NCBI GenBank assembly: GCA_021151605.1
Contig: JAGKWZ010000179.1
Coordinates: 1 to 10,782 of the forward strand
Origin: Verrucomicrobiaceae bacterium
GTDB taxonomy: Bacteria; Verrucomicrobiota; Verrucomicrobiia; Verrucomicrobiales; Verrucomicrobiaceae
DNA: 10,782 nucleotides
Direction of reading: 5' to 3'
In this document: positions 1-6,278 of the stretch, piece by piece
Layout: every line of letters begins with the position of its first letter
Position numbering within the stretch: position 1 is the first letter of the stretch
Translations under genes and position numbers: made by a program
Notes under the pieces: model-generated
Database searches by the model: none
Seen by the model: only the letters and a program-made list of their open reading frames with translations
Told to the model about the DNA's origin: nothing

Positions 1-812
1 CCCGAGAGCAGCGCGAGCAGGTTTTTGCTCTGCACGACGCTGAGTTGTAGCGCAGGCATGGAGGCCCGTGCCTGCTCCAGCGTGCTGATGGAGCGCTGCG
101 TGTCGAGCGCATCGCCCGTGCCCGCCTGCTCGCGCCATTGCGTGAGCTGCACCGTCTCGCCCCGCGTGCCGAGACTGCGCTGCACCACGCTCAACTGCGC
201 CTCCGCCGAACGCAGCGCAACATACGCCGTCGCCACATCCGCCGCGAGCGTGACCTGCGCTCCGTAAAAGTTCTCGCCGATCTGCTCGAGGTCCGCCGTG
301 GCCGCTTTGAGCGTCTGATACTGCTTCCCAAACAAATCCACCTGCCAGCTCACATCAAATGACGCCTTGTAGCTCTCGCTCGTCGTTATGATGTCCGTAA
401 TAACGCTCTTCGTGCGTGCGGCACGCCCCGATTGATTCGCCACCAGCGATGGAAACAAGTTCGCCGACTCCACCCCACGCCGCGCACGATACTCTGTCAC
501 CTTCTCCAGCGCCGAGCGCACCGTCGGACTCGCCTTCAGCGCTTCCGCGATCAGTTCATTCAACACCGGATCACGAAACCGCCGCCACCAAAGCGCCACA
601 TCGAGCGGTTTCGACGAAGACGCACCCTGCTGCCACCTAGCAGGCACCACGACGGCATCCGCCGCCATTTCGCGCGGCCCTTTTACGACACAGGAAACCA
701 TGGTCATCATCGCAACAGCGACCGACATGGCTTGAGGCATGGAATAAGCGAGTTTGATCCTGCGTCCCCTACATGCGGTGATACCCGCTTGCCTATGGGG
801 CAAAGACCCCAT
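1..812 (-). CDS. NodT/TolC-family outer-membrane efflux lipoprotein (N-terminal part, cut by window edge)
   Basis: Outer-membrane channel component of a tripartite (RND-type) efflux pump. The frame is open from about 868 down to base 1 and runs off the left edge, so roughly half of a typical 450-500 residue protein is seen. Family hallmarks read in order: WWRRFRDPVLNELIAEAL near the mature N-terminus, a repeat helix ending ESANLFPSL, then FDVSWQVDLFGK, then the second coiled-coil stretch with GTGDALDTQRSISTLEQARA and SKNLLALLSG at the edge. A lipobox-like MVSC precedes the mature part, implying an outer-membrane lipoprotein. The start is uncertain. ATG at 740 gives a short signal peptide without a positive charge. 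ATG at 812 adds an RRIK-containing n-region and is preferred here, although a small hairpin covers it. Neither has a Shine-Dalgarno sequence. It follows gltX on the same strand after 144 bp. Pump partners, if any, lie outside the window. Confidence 0.85.
   Translation of the reverse strand, partial: MGSLPHRQAGITACRGRRIKLAYSMPQAMSVAVAMMTMVSCVVKGPREMAADAVVVPARWQQGASSSKPLDVALWWRRFRDPVLNELIAEALKASPTVRSALEKVTEYRARRGVESANLFPSLVANQSGRAARTKSVITDIITTSESYKASFDVSWQVDLFGKQYQTLKAATADLEQIGENFYGAQVTLAADVATAYVALRSAEAQLSVVQRSLGTRGETVQLTQWREQAGTGDALDTQRSISTLEQARASMPALQLSVVQSKNLLALLS
795..812. repeat. Small 6-bp inverted repeat between gltX and the efflux gene
   Basis: ATGGGG at 795-800 pairs with CCCCAT at 807-812 across a 6-base loop. 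It lies downstream of the gltX stop and covers the furthest upstream ATG of the efflux lipoprotein frame. There is no T-run after it on the minus strand, so an intrinsic terminator is not supported. It may be chance, or a structure limiting initiation at ATG 812. Confidence 0.3.
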
Positions 813-956
813 GATGGTGTGATGGCAGGCCGAAGCCAAATTTGGAAGCACTAACGGCCCCGTCCACTATGTATCCTCGGCGGAAAGGCGGCTCACATAT
901 CATGATACGCCCTCCGCACGACGATGATCTCTCACGCGCCGCCTACCTGCCCCTGG

Positions 957-2273
957 CTACGCACTTAGTTCGGACAAAGTCCGCTCGATCCGGCGCAGCG
1001 TGCTGTCTTTGCCGACGAGGTGGGCGATGGTAGTGACGCCGGGGCCGCGTGACTGACCGCTGAGGGCGGCGCGGAGAAGGGGCATGAGGGCACCGGGCTT
1101 CACGCTGTTGGCCTTGGCGGCTTCATCGACACCGCTTTGCACGCTGGCTTCGGTCCACTCGCTCAGGGTGGCAAAGGAGGCGGCGGCGGCGCGGAGCAGA
1201 GCGGTGTTTTCGGGCTTGGACTTCAGTTTCTCGGTGACGTCGGCCTCGAAGGGGTAGTCCTCGCGGAAGAAGTAATGCACCCAAGCGGGGATCTCGTTCA
1301 GGAGGCTAACTTTTTCCTTCACGCTGAAGACGGCGGCGGTGGCGGCGGCTTCGTCGGTGATGGTGTATCCTTTGGCCTCAATGAACGGACGCGCAGCGGC
1401 GAAGAGGGCCTCGGGGCTAAGGGCGCGGAGATACTGCGCGTTAAACCACTGGCACTTGTGCAGGTCGAACTTGGCATTGCCGCTGTGGATCTCGGCGGGG
1501 TCGAAGAGGGGGACGAGTTCGTCGCGGCTGAGCACTTCCTTTTCCGCACGCGGGGTCCAACCGAGGGTGCAGAGGTAATTGAATACGGCGTCTGGGAGGA
1601 AACCTTCGTTCATGTAGCTGTGCTCGATGGCGCTGCCGGCATCGCGCTTGCTCATCTTGCTGCCATCAGGATTCAGGATGAGAGGGATGTGGGCATAGAG
1701 AGGCGCGGTGGCACCAAAGGCGTGGAAGAGGTCGATGTGCTTCCAGGTATTGGAGAGGTGATCTTCGCCACGGAAGACGTGGGTCATCTTCATTTCGATG
1801 TCATCGACGACGTTGACGAAGTGGAAGATGTAGCTCCCATCCGGGCGGCGGATGGTCATGTCCGGCTCCTCGGTGGGGGCGAAGGTGACATCGCCACAAA
1901 CTAGGTCATGCACAGTGATGGCGGTGCGGCTGAATTTGAAACGCACGGCACCACCTTCCTCGGTATAGACACGACCAGCCGCTTCGAGCTTGGCGAGGTA
2001 GGCGTCGTAGATGTCTTTGCGCTGGCTTTGGTAATAAGGACCGCAGTCGCCACCGGCATCGGGGCCTTCATCCCAGTCCAGCCCGAGCCAGCGGAGGCCC
2101 TTAACGATGCCTTCGGAGGCCTGGGCGGTGTTGCGCGCGCCATCGGTGTCTTCCACACGGAGGATGAAGGTGCCGCTAGTCTTGCGGGCGTAGAGCCAGT
2201 TGAAAAGAGCCGTGCGGGCACCGCCGACATGGAGGTCACCGGTGGGGGAGGGAGCGAAGCGGACGCGGGTCAT
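957..2273 (-). CDS. gltX: Glutamyl-tRNA synthetase (shortened internal region)
   Basis: Cytoplasmic class I aminoacyl-tRNA synthetase that attaches glutamate to tRNA(Glu), and in many bacteria also to tRNA(Gln). The family N-terminus is MTRVRFAPSPTGDLHVGGAR, with the HIGH-type motif HVGG at residues 15-18; the KMSKR loop is at about 206-210. Also seen are RVEDTDGAR, the EGPD...GPYYQSQR segment, and GEDHLSNTWKHIDLF before the KMSKR loop, then the helical anticodon-binding C-terminus ending in TLSELSA. The start at 2273 is chosen because it matches the family N-terminus; the frame stays open to an ATG at 2387, but those 38 extra residues look non-homologous. Neither start has a clear Shine-Dalgarno. 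The protein is 438 residues, short for the family. The loss is in the stretch after the YQSQR motif, where GRVY is followed almost at once by AVRFKF. Catalytic motifs are intact, so it is probably functional. Confidence 0.95.
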   Translation of the reverse strand: MTRVRFAPSPTGDLHVGGARTALFNWLYARKTSGTFILRVEDTDGARNTAQASEGIVKGLRWLGLDWDEGPDAGGDCGPYYQSQRKDIYDAYLAKLEAAGRVYTEEGGAVRFKFSRTAITVHDLVCGDVTFAPTEEPDMTIRRPDGSYIFHFVNVVDDIEMKMTHVFRGEDHLSNTWKHIDLFHAFGATAPLYAHIPLILNPDGSKMSKRDAGSAIEHSYMNEGFLPDAVFNYLCTLGWTPRAEKEVLSRDELVPLFDPAEIHSGNAKFDLHKCQWFNAQYLRALSPEALFAAARPFIEAKGYTITDEAAATAAVFSVKEKVSLLNEIPAWVHYFFREDYPFEADVTEKLKSKPENTALLRAAAASFATLSEWTEASVQSGVDEAAKANSVKPGALMPLLRAALSGQSRGPGVTTIAHLVGKDSTLRRIERTLSELSA

Positions 2274-2500
2274 TGGAAGGAGACTTTGAGAGGAGAGACG
2301 CGGAGAACTGAGAACTGGAGCGCGGAGGTTAGAGGGCGAATATGGAAATGCCAGTGCGACCACGGAATTCGTTTCGGTCGAGATCATGGGTGGGAAAAAC
2401 CTGCCAAAGGAGGTGCTCCGAGCTCTGAGGGAGTTCTGGGGAACCTACCTCGCTCTCCGCTATGCCTGAAGATTTCCGCTTCGATGTCGAATAACCTGGT
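2274..2500. other. Spacer upstream of gltX, no supported gene
   Basis: This stretch separates gltX from the antitoxin remnant. It should hold the gltX promoter on the minus strand, but I see no convincing -35/-10 pair. A 27-codon plus-strand frame (2386-2469) and a 10-codon frame overlapping its end are present but lack family similarity I can recognise. A purine-rich AAAGGAGGTG on the plus strand lies inside the first of these and is not followed by a plausible gene. Confidence 0.4.
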
Positions 2501-2764
2501 TCACGCGGTCAGGGAGGTTTCTTTGCTTTGCGACCTCCGCTCAGCCAGAAAAAGCTCCACATCGAAGTCGCTCACGTATTCACCACGATCAAGCTGGTCG
2601 ATGCCGACCTGGATGTCACGACGTAGGCGTTGAAGTTTGATGCGATCCAGCTCGACTCGGTCGCGGTAGGCGTAGAGCGCGCGTGCCACGAGTTCGTTAG
2701 GACCTGAGTAATCGCCAGCAGCAACCGGAGTCGCTGTGCCATCACAAAGCGGCTCCAGCCTGGT
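2501..2764 (-). pseudogene. ParD-like (CopG/RHH-type) antitoxin remnant without usable start
   Basis: The minus-strand frame encodes about 87 residues resembling ParD-family antitoxins, which neutralise ParE-type toxins and repress their own operon through a ribbon-helix-helix DNA-binding domain. The recognisable pattern is AAGDYSGPNELVARAL (compare the family's SGRYxSxSEVVRxAL turn-helix), then a charged helix, then LRRDIQVGIDQLDRGE and DFDVE, the usual toxin-binding tail. The only canonical start inside the frame, GTG at 2689, lies after the conserved GDYSGPNEL turn and would remove the first helix. An in-frame ATG at 2771-2773 sits at the right distance for a full-length protein but is stopped by TGA two codons later (2765-2767). 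The 61-bp hairpin begins immediately beyond that ATG. No ParE-like toxin follows before gltX. I read it as a decayed solitary antitoxin. A non-canonical start cannot be excluded. Confidence 0.55.
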
Positions 2765-2773
2765 TCAATTCAT

Positions 2774-2834
2774 CGACAAAGGAGTGGGGACAGAAGAATG
2801 GCTTTGGGATTCTCCTGTCCCCACTCTTTTGTCG
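2774..2834. repeat. Long near-perfect inverted repeat (REP/MITE-like hairpin)
   Basis: The left arm 2774-2793 (CGACAAAGGAGTGGGGACAG) and right arm 2815-2834 match over 20 bases with one difference, which would be a G-U pair in RNA. The stem continues inward: AGAAT (2795-2799) pairs with ATTCT (2809-2813) after one mismatch, leaving a 9-base loop. There is no T-run typical of an intrinsic terminator. The structure resembles palindromic units moved by IS200-like/RAYT transposases; that assignment is inference, because no second copy is in the window. Confidence 0.75.
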
Positions 2835-2875
2835 AAACTCGCATCGCGTACAGGTTGGTTGGCGAGCACTAAGAA

Positions 2876-2889
2876 CGGGCTGAAGCCCG
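2876..2889. repeat. Short GC palindrome 3' of the PVC cytochrome gene
   Basis: CGGGC (2876-2880) pairs with GCCCG (2885-2889) around a TGAA loop, and the sequence context is AAGAACGGGCTGAAGCCCGA. It lies about 10 bases downstream of the stop codon of the minus-strand gene ending at 2900. It could act as a weak transcript-end structure, or be a dispersed repeat unit of the kind common in PVC genomes. There is no T-run. Confidence 0.45.
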
Positions 2890-2899
2890 AACTACGAAC

Positions 2900-5800
2900 T
2901 CACTTCGCGAAGGCCTTATCCTTGGCATTCCCGCCGCTGACGAGGTAGGCGATGAGGTCGAGGAGTTCGTCCTGGTTCAGGGCGTTGATCATGCCGGGGG
3001 GCATCATGGAGATCTTGCGGGTCTCCTTCTTGGCGATGTCGCCCTCGTTGATGGCCATCTGGTCGTTCGGGGCGAAGGGGTTGGTCATGACGAAGACCTT
3101 GCCGTTCTCTTCGACGACGATGCGGCCGAGGATGGTGCTGCCGTCCTTTTTGGTGATCTGGTGGCTGTCGTATTGGTCGGAGATGACCTTGCTCGGATCG
3201 ACGATGTTCTCCATGAGGTCGCGCAGGGTGTAGCGGTTGCCTGCGCCGGTGAGGTCGGGGCCGATGCTGCCGCCGTCGCCATTGAAGCGGTGGCAGGTGG
3301 CGCACATGGTGCTGCGATACATGGCCTCGCCATTGGCGAAGTCGCGGCCTTTGAGCCCGCCGCTGGTGAGTGCGACGACTTCATCGACACTCCAGTTTTT
3401 GCCGGGGCCTTTCGGGGCGACGTAGTTGGGGATGTTCACGCTTTCGGTCTTGGTGCCGAGCGCTTCGAGTTCGGCGAGTTCCGCCTGCGGCACAAAGGTG
3501 GCCATGGCGTCTTTGCGGATGTTTTCGATGAAGCCTTTGAAGCTGTTGCCGCCCTTCCAGGTGCGGGCGCGGGTGAACCAGGAGAAGAAGGTCTTCCGGC
3601 TGTCGGGCGTCCAGCCAGCGGTGGCGTTGCGCAGGGCATACATGTAGCTGATCTGCTGGGCATTCGGGCGGCTGCCAGCGGCGGCGCGGGCGGCATTGGC
3701 GTAGCCATCGTTACGGCTCAAAACGGCATCGGTGGCGACTTCCTGGAAGTCATCTTTGGCCGTGGCCATGAGGCCGAGTGTCTGGGAGACGACCTTCGTG
3801 GAATCAATAGCGACGAGGATCTGGCAAAGCTCGCGATTGATCATGGCGTCCTCGGTGGGATACACGGCATCCAGCTTCTCGGCGATGGCGGCGCAGACAT
3901 CAGCGTCGGGTTTGCCAAGGCGGATGAGGATGAGCTGAAGAGCACGGAGGGAGGCGAGGGATTGGTCGATGGAGAGCTGCTGACCTTCGAGACGGGCCAG
4001 GGCTTTAAGCATGGCGTTTTGCAGCTCGATGTTCTCAGGGGAGACCTTGCCGATGGGTTCACTGGAGGTGCCGGTGGGCTTGGCGGCAGGTTTGCCGCCT
4101 TCGTAGCTGCCTTTGGCTCCACTGACGCGGGCCAGGGCGATGATGCCTTCGATCAAAGCGACGGGGTGGGTTTCGCTCAGAGCTTTGTCTTTCCAGACTT
4201 CCACAGGCAGGCGCTCGATGGCGACGCGGGCGGCATAACGGACGTTGCGGTCGCTGTGGCTGAGGTAAGGCCAGGCTGCGGCGAGTGTCTTCTGGGCGTC
4301 GGCTCCGTCTTTGTGCAGCTCCTCGATGGCGGCTCTCATGCGGAATTCTTCATCCAGCGGCACGGCCTCGGCTGGGGCGGTGGATTCATCACTGGCATAG
4401 GTCACGCGATAGACACCCGACTGGGTCTTGCGACCACCGACGGCGAAGTACATCGCCCCGTCCTGCGGATGGATGACGACATCGGTGAGCGGCAGGGGTT
4501 TGCCAAAGACGAACTCTTCCTTCTCAGCGATGTAGCTCGCACCTTTGGGCTGGAGGTGGACGGCCCACATGGTGCCGTAGGTCCAGTCGTTGATGAAGAT
4601 GGCGCGCTGATACTTGGCGGGGAATTTCGCACCTTTGCCGCTGACGACGCCGGTGGGGCTGCCAGGGCCGATGTCGAGCGTGGTGGGCAGGCTGTCGGGG
4701 TAGTAGTTGGGCCACTTGCCGCTGCCACTGCGCCAGCCGTAGTCGGCACCGCTCACGCAATGATTCACGCGTGTTGGGCGATACCATGGGCTGCCGATGT
4801 CCCACTCCATGTCGGCGTCATAGGTGAAAAGCTCGCCGCCGAGATCGAAGCAGATGTCGAACTCATTGCGGAAGCCGTAGCAGAAGAGCTCCAAGTCGCT
4901 GCCGTCTGGGTTCATGCTACAAACATAACCGCCAGGTGCGAGCAGGCCGCGTGCGTGACCGTTGGCATCCCAGAGACGTGGGACGATGTGGTCCTCGTTC
5001 CAGATCTTGGCGGCACGGCTTTTCTCCAGGCCTTCGGGCAGCTTCGTGTGGTTGCCGCAGTTGAAGTAGATGCGCTTACTGTTCGGGCTGACGATCATGC
5101 TGTGCAGCCCGTGCTCGCCACCGCCGGCCATGGTGTGCAGCTTGGTGGTCTTGTCGTATTGGTCGTCGCCATTGGTGTCCTGGATGCGGAAGAGGCCGTT
5201 GTCCTTGCCGTTCTCGTTCACCATGACGTAGAGGCTGTCGAAGGCATAAAGCAGGCCGTGAGCCTTGCCCATTTCGACGGCGAGCTTCTCGGGCTTGAGC
5301 TGCTCGGTTTTGCCCAAAGCGGGGACGGTCATGCGGTAGATGCTGCCGTATTGGTCACAGGCGATGAGGCGGCCTTTGTGATCGACGGTGAGCGCCACCC
5401 AGGAGCCTTCCTGGTCCTTCGGCACGTTGTAGAGCTTTTCGACTTTGAAGCCCTTCGCCACGCCGACTTCTGCCGCTGGGATGGTTTCCGCCGGGCCGCT
5501 GTTACCTCCACCGCCGGGTTTGCCATCGAGCGCGAGCCCCCAGGGGCCTTTGCCTTTGCCGTATTCGCTGACCACCGTCGCGGGTTTCCATTCCTCTTTG
5601 CCTGTTGTGGTGGCCTCCCACTTGCCGCTGGTCTCCACCAGCACTTTTTCCGTGCCGTTCGCCAGCTTCACCTTCAGCCTCGCGATCATGGCCGCAGCGC
5701 CGCCTTTGTTGCGTGCGTTGATGATGATCTCGTTCTTCTCCCCGCGCTTGATCTCCTTGCTGATGTCCGCCTTCGTCGGCTCCATCCAATCGGGATTAGT

Positions 5801-6010
5801 CAGCACCTTCTTGCCATTGATCAGAGCATCCGCGCCATTGTCGCAGGTCACTTCCAGGGTGGCAAAGTGGGCGTTCGCCGGGATCTCGAAGCTGTGGCGG
5901 AAAGTGACCGCGTTGTTCTTGTTGCCGTCTTTAGAAAGCCAGAGCCACTGAGGCGCGGCGGAAAGGCTCGTGGCGAGGAAAAGCGAGGCGAAAAGTGAGG
6001 GCAGGCGCAT
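2900..6010 (-). CDS. PVC-type secreted dehydrogenase-like beta-propeller protein with C-terminal c-type cytochrome domain
   Basis: Predicted periplasmic/secreted oxidoreductase-like protein of 1036 residues; substrate unknown. Reading order: signal peptide MRLPSLFASLFLATSLSA (cleavage near residues 18-19); a beta-sandwich, galactose-binding-like domain at about 20-155; a propeller at about 180-540 of the kind named 'membrane-bound dehydrogenase domain' in Pirellula-type proteins, including DTNGDDQYD, GGGEHGLHS and YGFRNEFD; an alpha-helical HEAT-like region at about 540-840; and a PVC-type heme-binding domain at about 890-1036. Heme attachment is CATCH at residues 903-907, and MMPPGM near the C-terminus is a possible source of the methionine ligand. 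The start at 6010 is chosen because it places the signal peptide at the N-terminus; a GTG at 6043 would add 11 residues. It appears monocistronic. By family context it may serve carbohydrate or sugar-derivative oxidation, which is inference. The minus-strand frame is intact throughout. Confidence 0.88.
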   Translation of the reverse strand: MRLPSLFASLFLATSLSAAPQWLWLSKDGNKNNAVTFRHSFEIPANAHFATLEVTCDNGADALINGKKVLTNPDWMEPTKADISKEIKRGEKNEIIINARNKGGAAAMIARLKVKLANGTEKVLVETSGKWEATTTGKEEWKPATVVSEYGKGKGPWGLALDGKPGGGGNSGPAETIPAAEVGVAKGFKVEKLYNVPKDQEGSWVALTVDHKGRLIACDQYGSIYRMTVPALGKTEQLKPEKLAVEMGKAHGLLYAFDSLYVMVNENGKDNGLFRIQDTNGDDQYDKTTKLHTMAGGGEHGLHSMIVSPNSKRIYFNCGNHTKLPEGLEKSRAAKIWNEDHIVPRLWDANGHARGLLAPGGYVCSMNPDGSDLELFCYGFRNEFDICFDLGGELFTYDADMEWDIGSPWYRPTRVNHCVSGADYGWRSGSGKWPNYYPDSLPTTLDIGPGSPTGVVSGKGAKFPAKYQRAIFINDWTYGTMWAVHLQPKGASYIAEKEEFVFGKPLPLTDVVIHPQDGAMYFAVGGRKTQSGVYRVTYASDESTAPAEAVPLDEEFRMRAAIEELHKDGADAQKTLAAAWPYLSHSDRNVRYAARVAIERLPVEVWKDKALSETHPVALIEGIIALARVSGAKGSYEGGKPAAKPTGTSSEPIGKVSPENIELQNAMLKALARLEGQQLSIDQSLASLRALQLILIRLGKPDADVCAAIAEKLDAVYPTEDAMINRELCQILVAIDSTKVVSQTLGLMATAKDDFQEVATDAVLSRNDGYANAARAAAGSRPNAQQISYMYALRNATAGWTPDSRKTFFSWFTRARTWKGGNSFKGFIENIRKDAMATFVPQAELAELEALGTKTESVNIPNYVAPKGPGKNWSVDEVVALTSGGLKGRDFANGEAMYRSTMCATCHRFNGDGGSIGPDLTGAGNRYTLRDLMENIVDPSKVISDQYDSHQITKKDGSTILGRIVVEENGKVFVMTNPFAPNDQMAINEGDIAKKETRKISMMPPGMINALNQDELLDLIAYLVSGGNAKDKAFAK

Positions 6011-6117
6011 GGCTGGGATAAAATCGGGCCTGCCAGTACGCACTCTGACCGGGAAGTTAGCAAGAAATCATCCGCACCGGAAGTTCTCGTTCAGGCGTCA
6101 GGTGTCATCGACCTGCT

Positions 6118-6133
6118 GCGGAATAAATTCCGC
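6118..6133. repeat. 16-bp palindrome GCGGAAT-AA-ATTCCGC
   Basis: Seven bases (6118-6124) pair perfectly with 6127-6133 around two A residues. It could be an operator for one of the two divergent genes or a dispersed palindromic repeat; the neighbouring inverted repeats favour the second reading. No second copy is visible in this window. Confidence 0.5.
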
Positions 6134-6178
6134 GCTCCGTGGGCGGCTGCGGCGAATGGGCGCGCGGGCTGTTCGAGT

Positions 6179-6215
6179 CCCAGGGTAGCCCTCGCCAAGG
6201 CTAGGCACCCCTGGG
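6179..6215. repeat. Two-part stem-loop (dispersed-repeat-like)
   Basis: CCCAGGG (6179-6185) pairs with CCCTGGG (6209-6215). Directly inside, TAGCC (6186-6190) pairs with GGCTA (6199-6203) around an 8-base loop, leaving a 5-base bulge (6204-6208) on the 3' side. A third stem, AAGCCC with GGGCTT, follows within about 12 bases. The strand of any transcript is unclear. This layout recalls intergenic repeats that I associate with Verrucomicrobia and Planctomycetes, an impression from memory and not a search. Confidence 0.5.
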
Positions 6216-6278
6216 CTGCATGACGAAAGCCCGTTGGGCTTGGCTAGACACGAGAGTCACCACGCCTATGAATCCGCA

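Larger units (their letters stand above)
6011..6278. other. Repeat-rich spacer between divergent genes
   Basis: This spacer separates the start of the minus-strand PVC cytochrome gene from the start of the plus-strand KAP gene, so it must hold both promoters. I cannot assign a convincing -35/-10 pair to either. It contains at least four inverted repeats: CAGGT/ACCTG around 6100-6116, the 6118-6133 palindrome, the 6179-6215 two-part stem, and AAGCCC/GGGCTT around 6227-6241. Confidence 0.5.

Noticed and set aside
898..907. Perfect 10-base palindrome TATCATGATA between gltX and the efflux gene, possible operator
   Set aside because: Short, single, and with no promoter elements that can be placed around it.
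1137..1904. A 255-codon plus-strand frame opposite gltX
   Set aside because: Antisense shadow; low-complexity glycine/valine-rich product without motifs, while the minus strand is clearly GluRS.
2274..2387. Longer GluRS start at ATG 2387
   Set aside because: The extra 38 residues are serine/proline-rich and precede the conserved family N-terminus MTRVRFAPSPTG; ATG 2273 fits the family.
2386..2469. A 27-codon plus-strand frame (MGGKNLPKEVLRALREFWG...) possibly a small protein
   Set aside because: No convincing ribosome-binding site, no recognised family, and it lies in the gltX upstream region where the frame is open in several directions.
3161..5998. A 945-codon open frame on the plus strand opposite the PVC cytochrome gene
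   Set aside because: It is the antisense shadow of a GC-rich gene. The protein shows no family motifs, while the minus strand has a signal peptide and a CxxCH heme motif.
6168..6182. A GTTCGAGTCCC string resembling a tRNA T-loop, hinting at a tRNA or attachment site
   Set aside because: The bases on either side do not form a 5-bp T-stem (only one of five pairs) and no acceptor or anticodon arm is found upstream. The string instead leads into the 6179-6215 hairpin.
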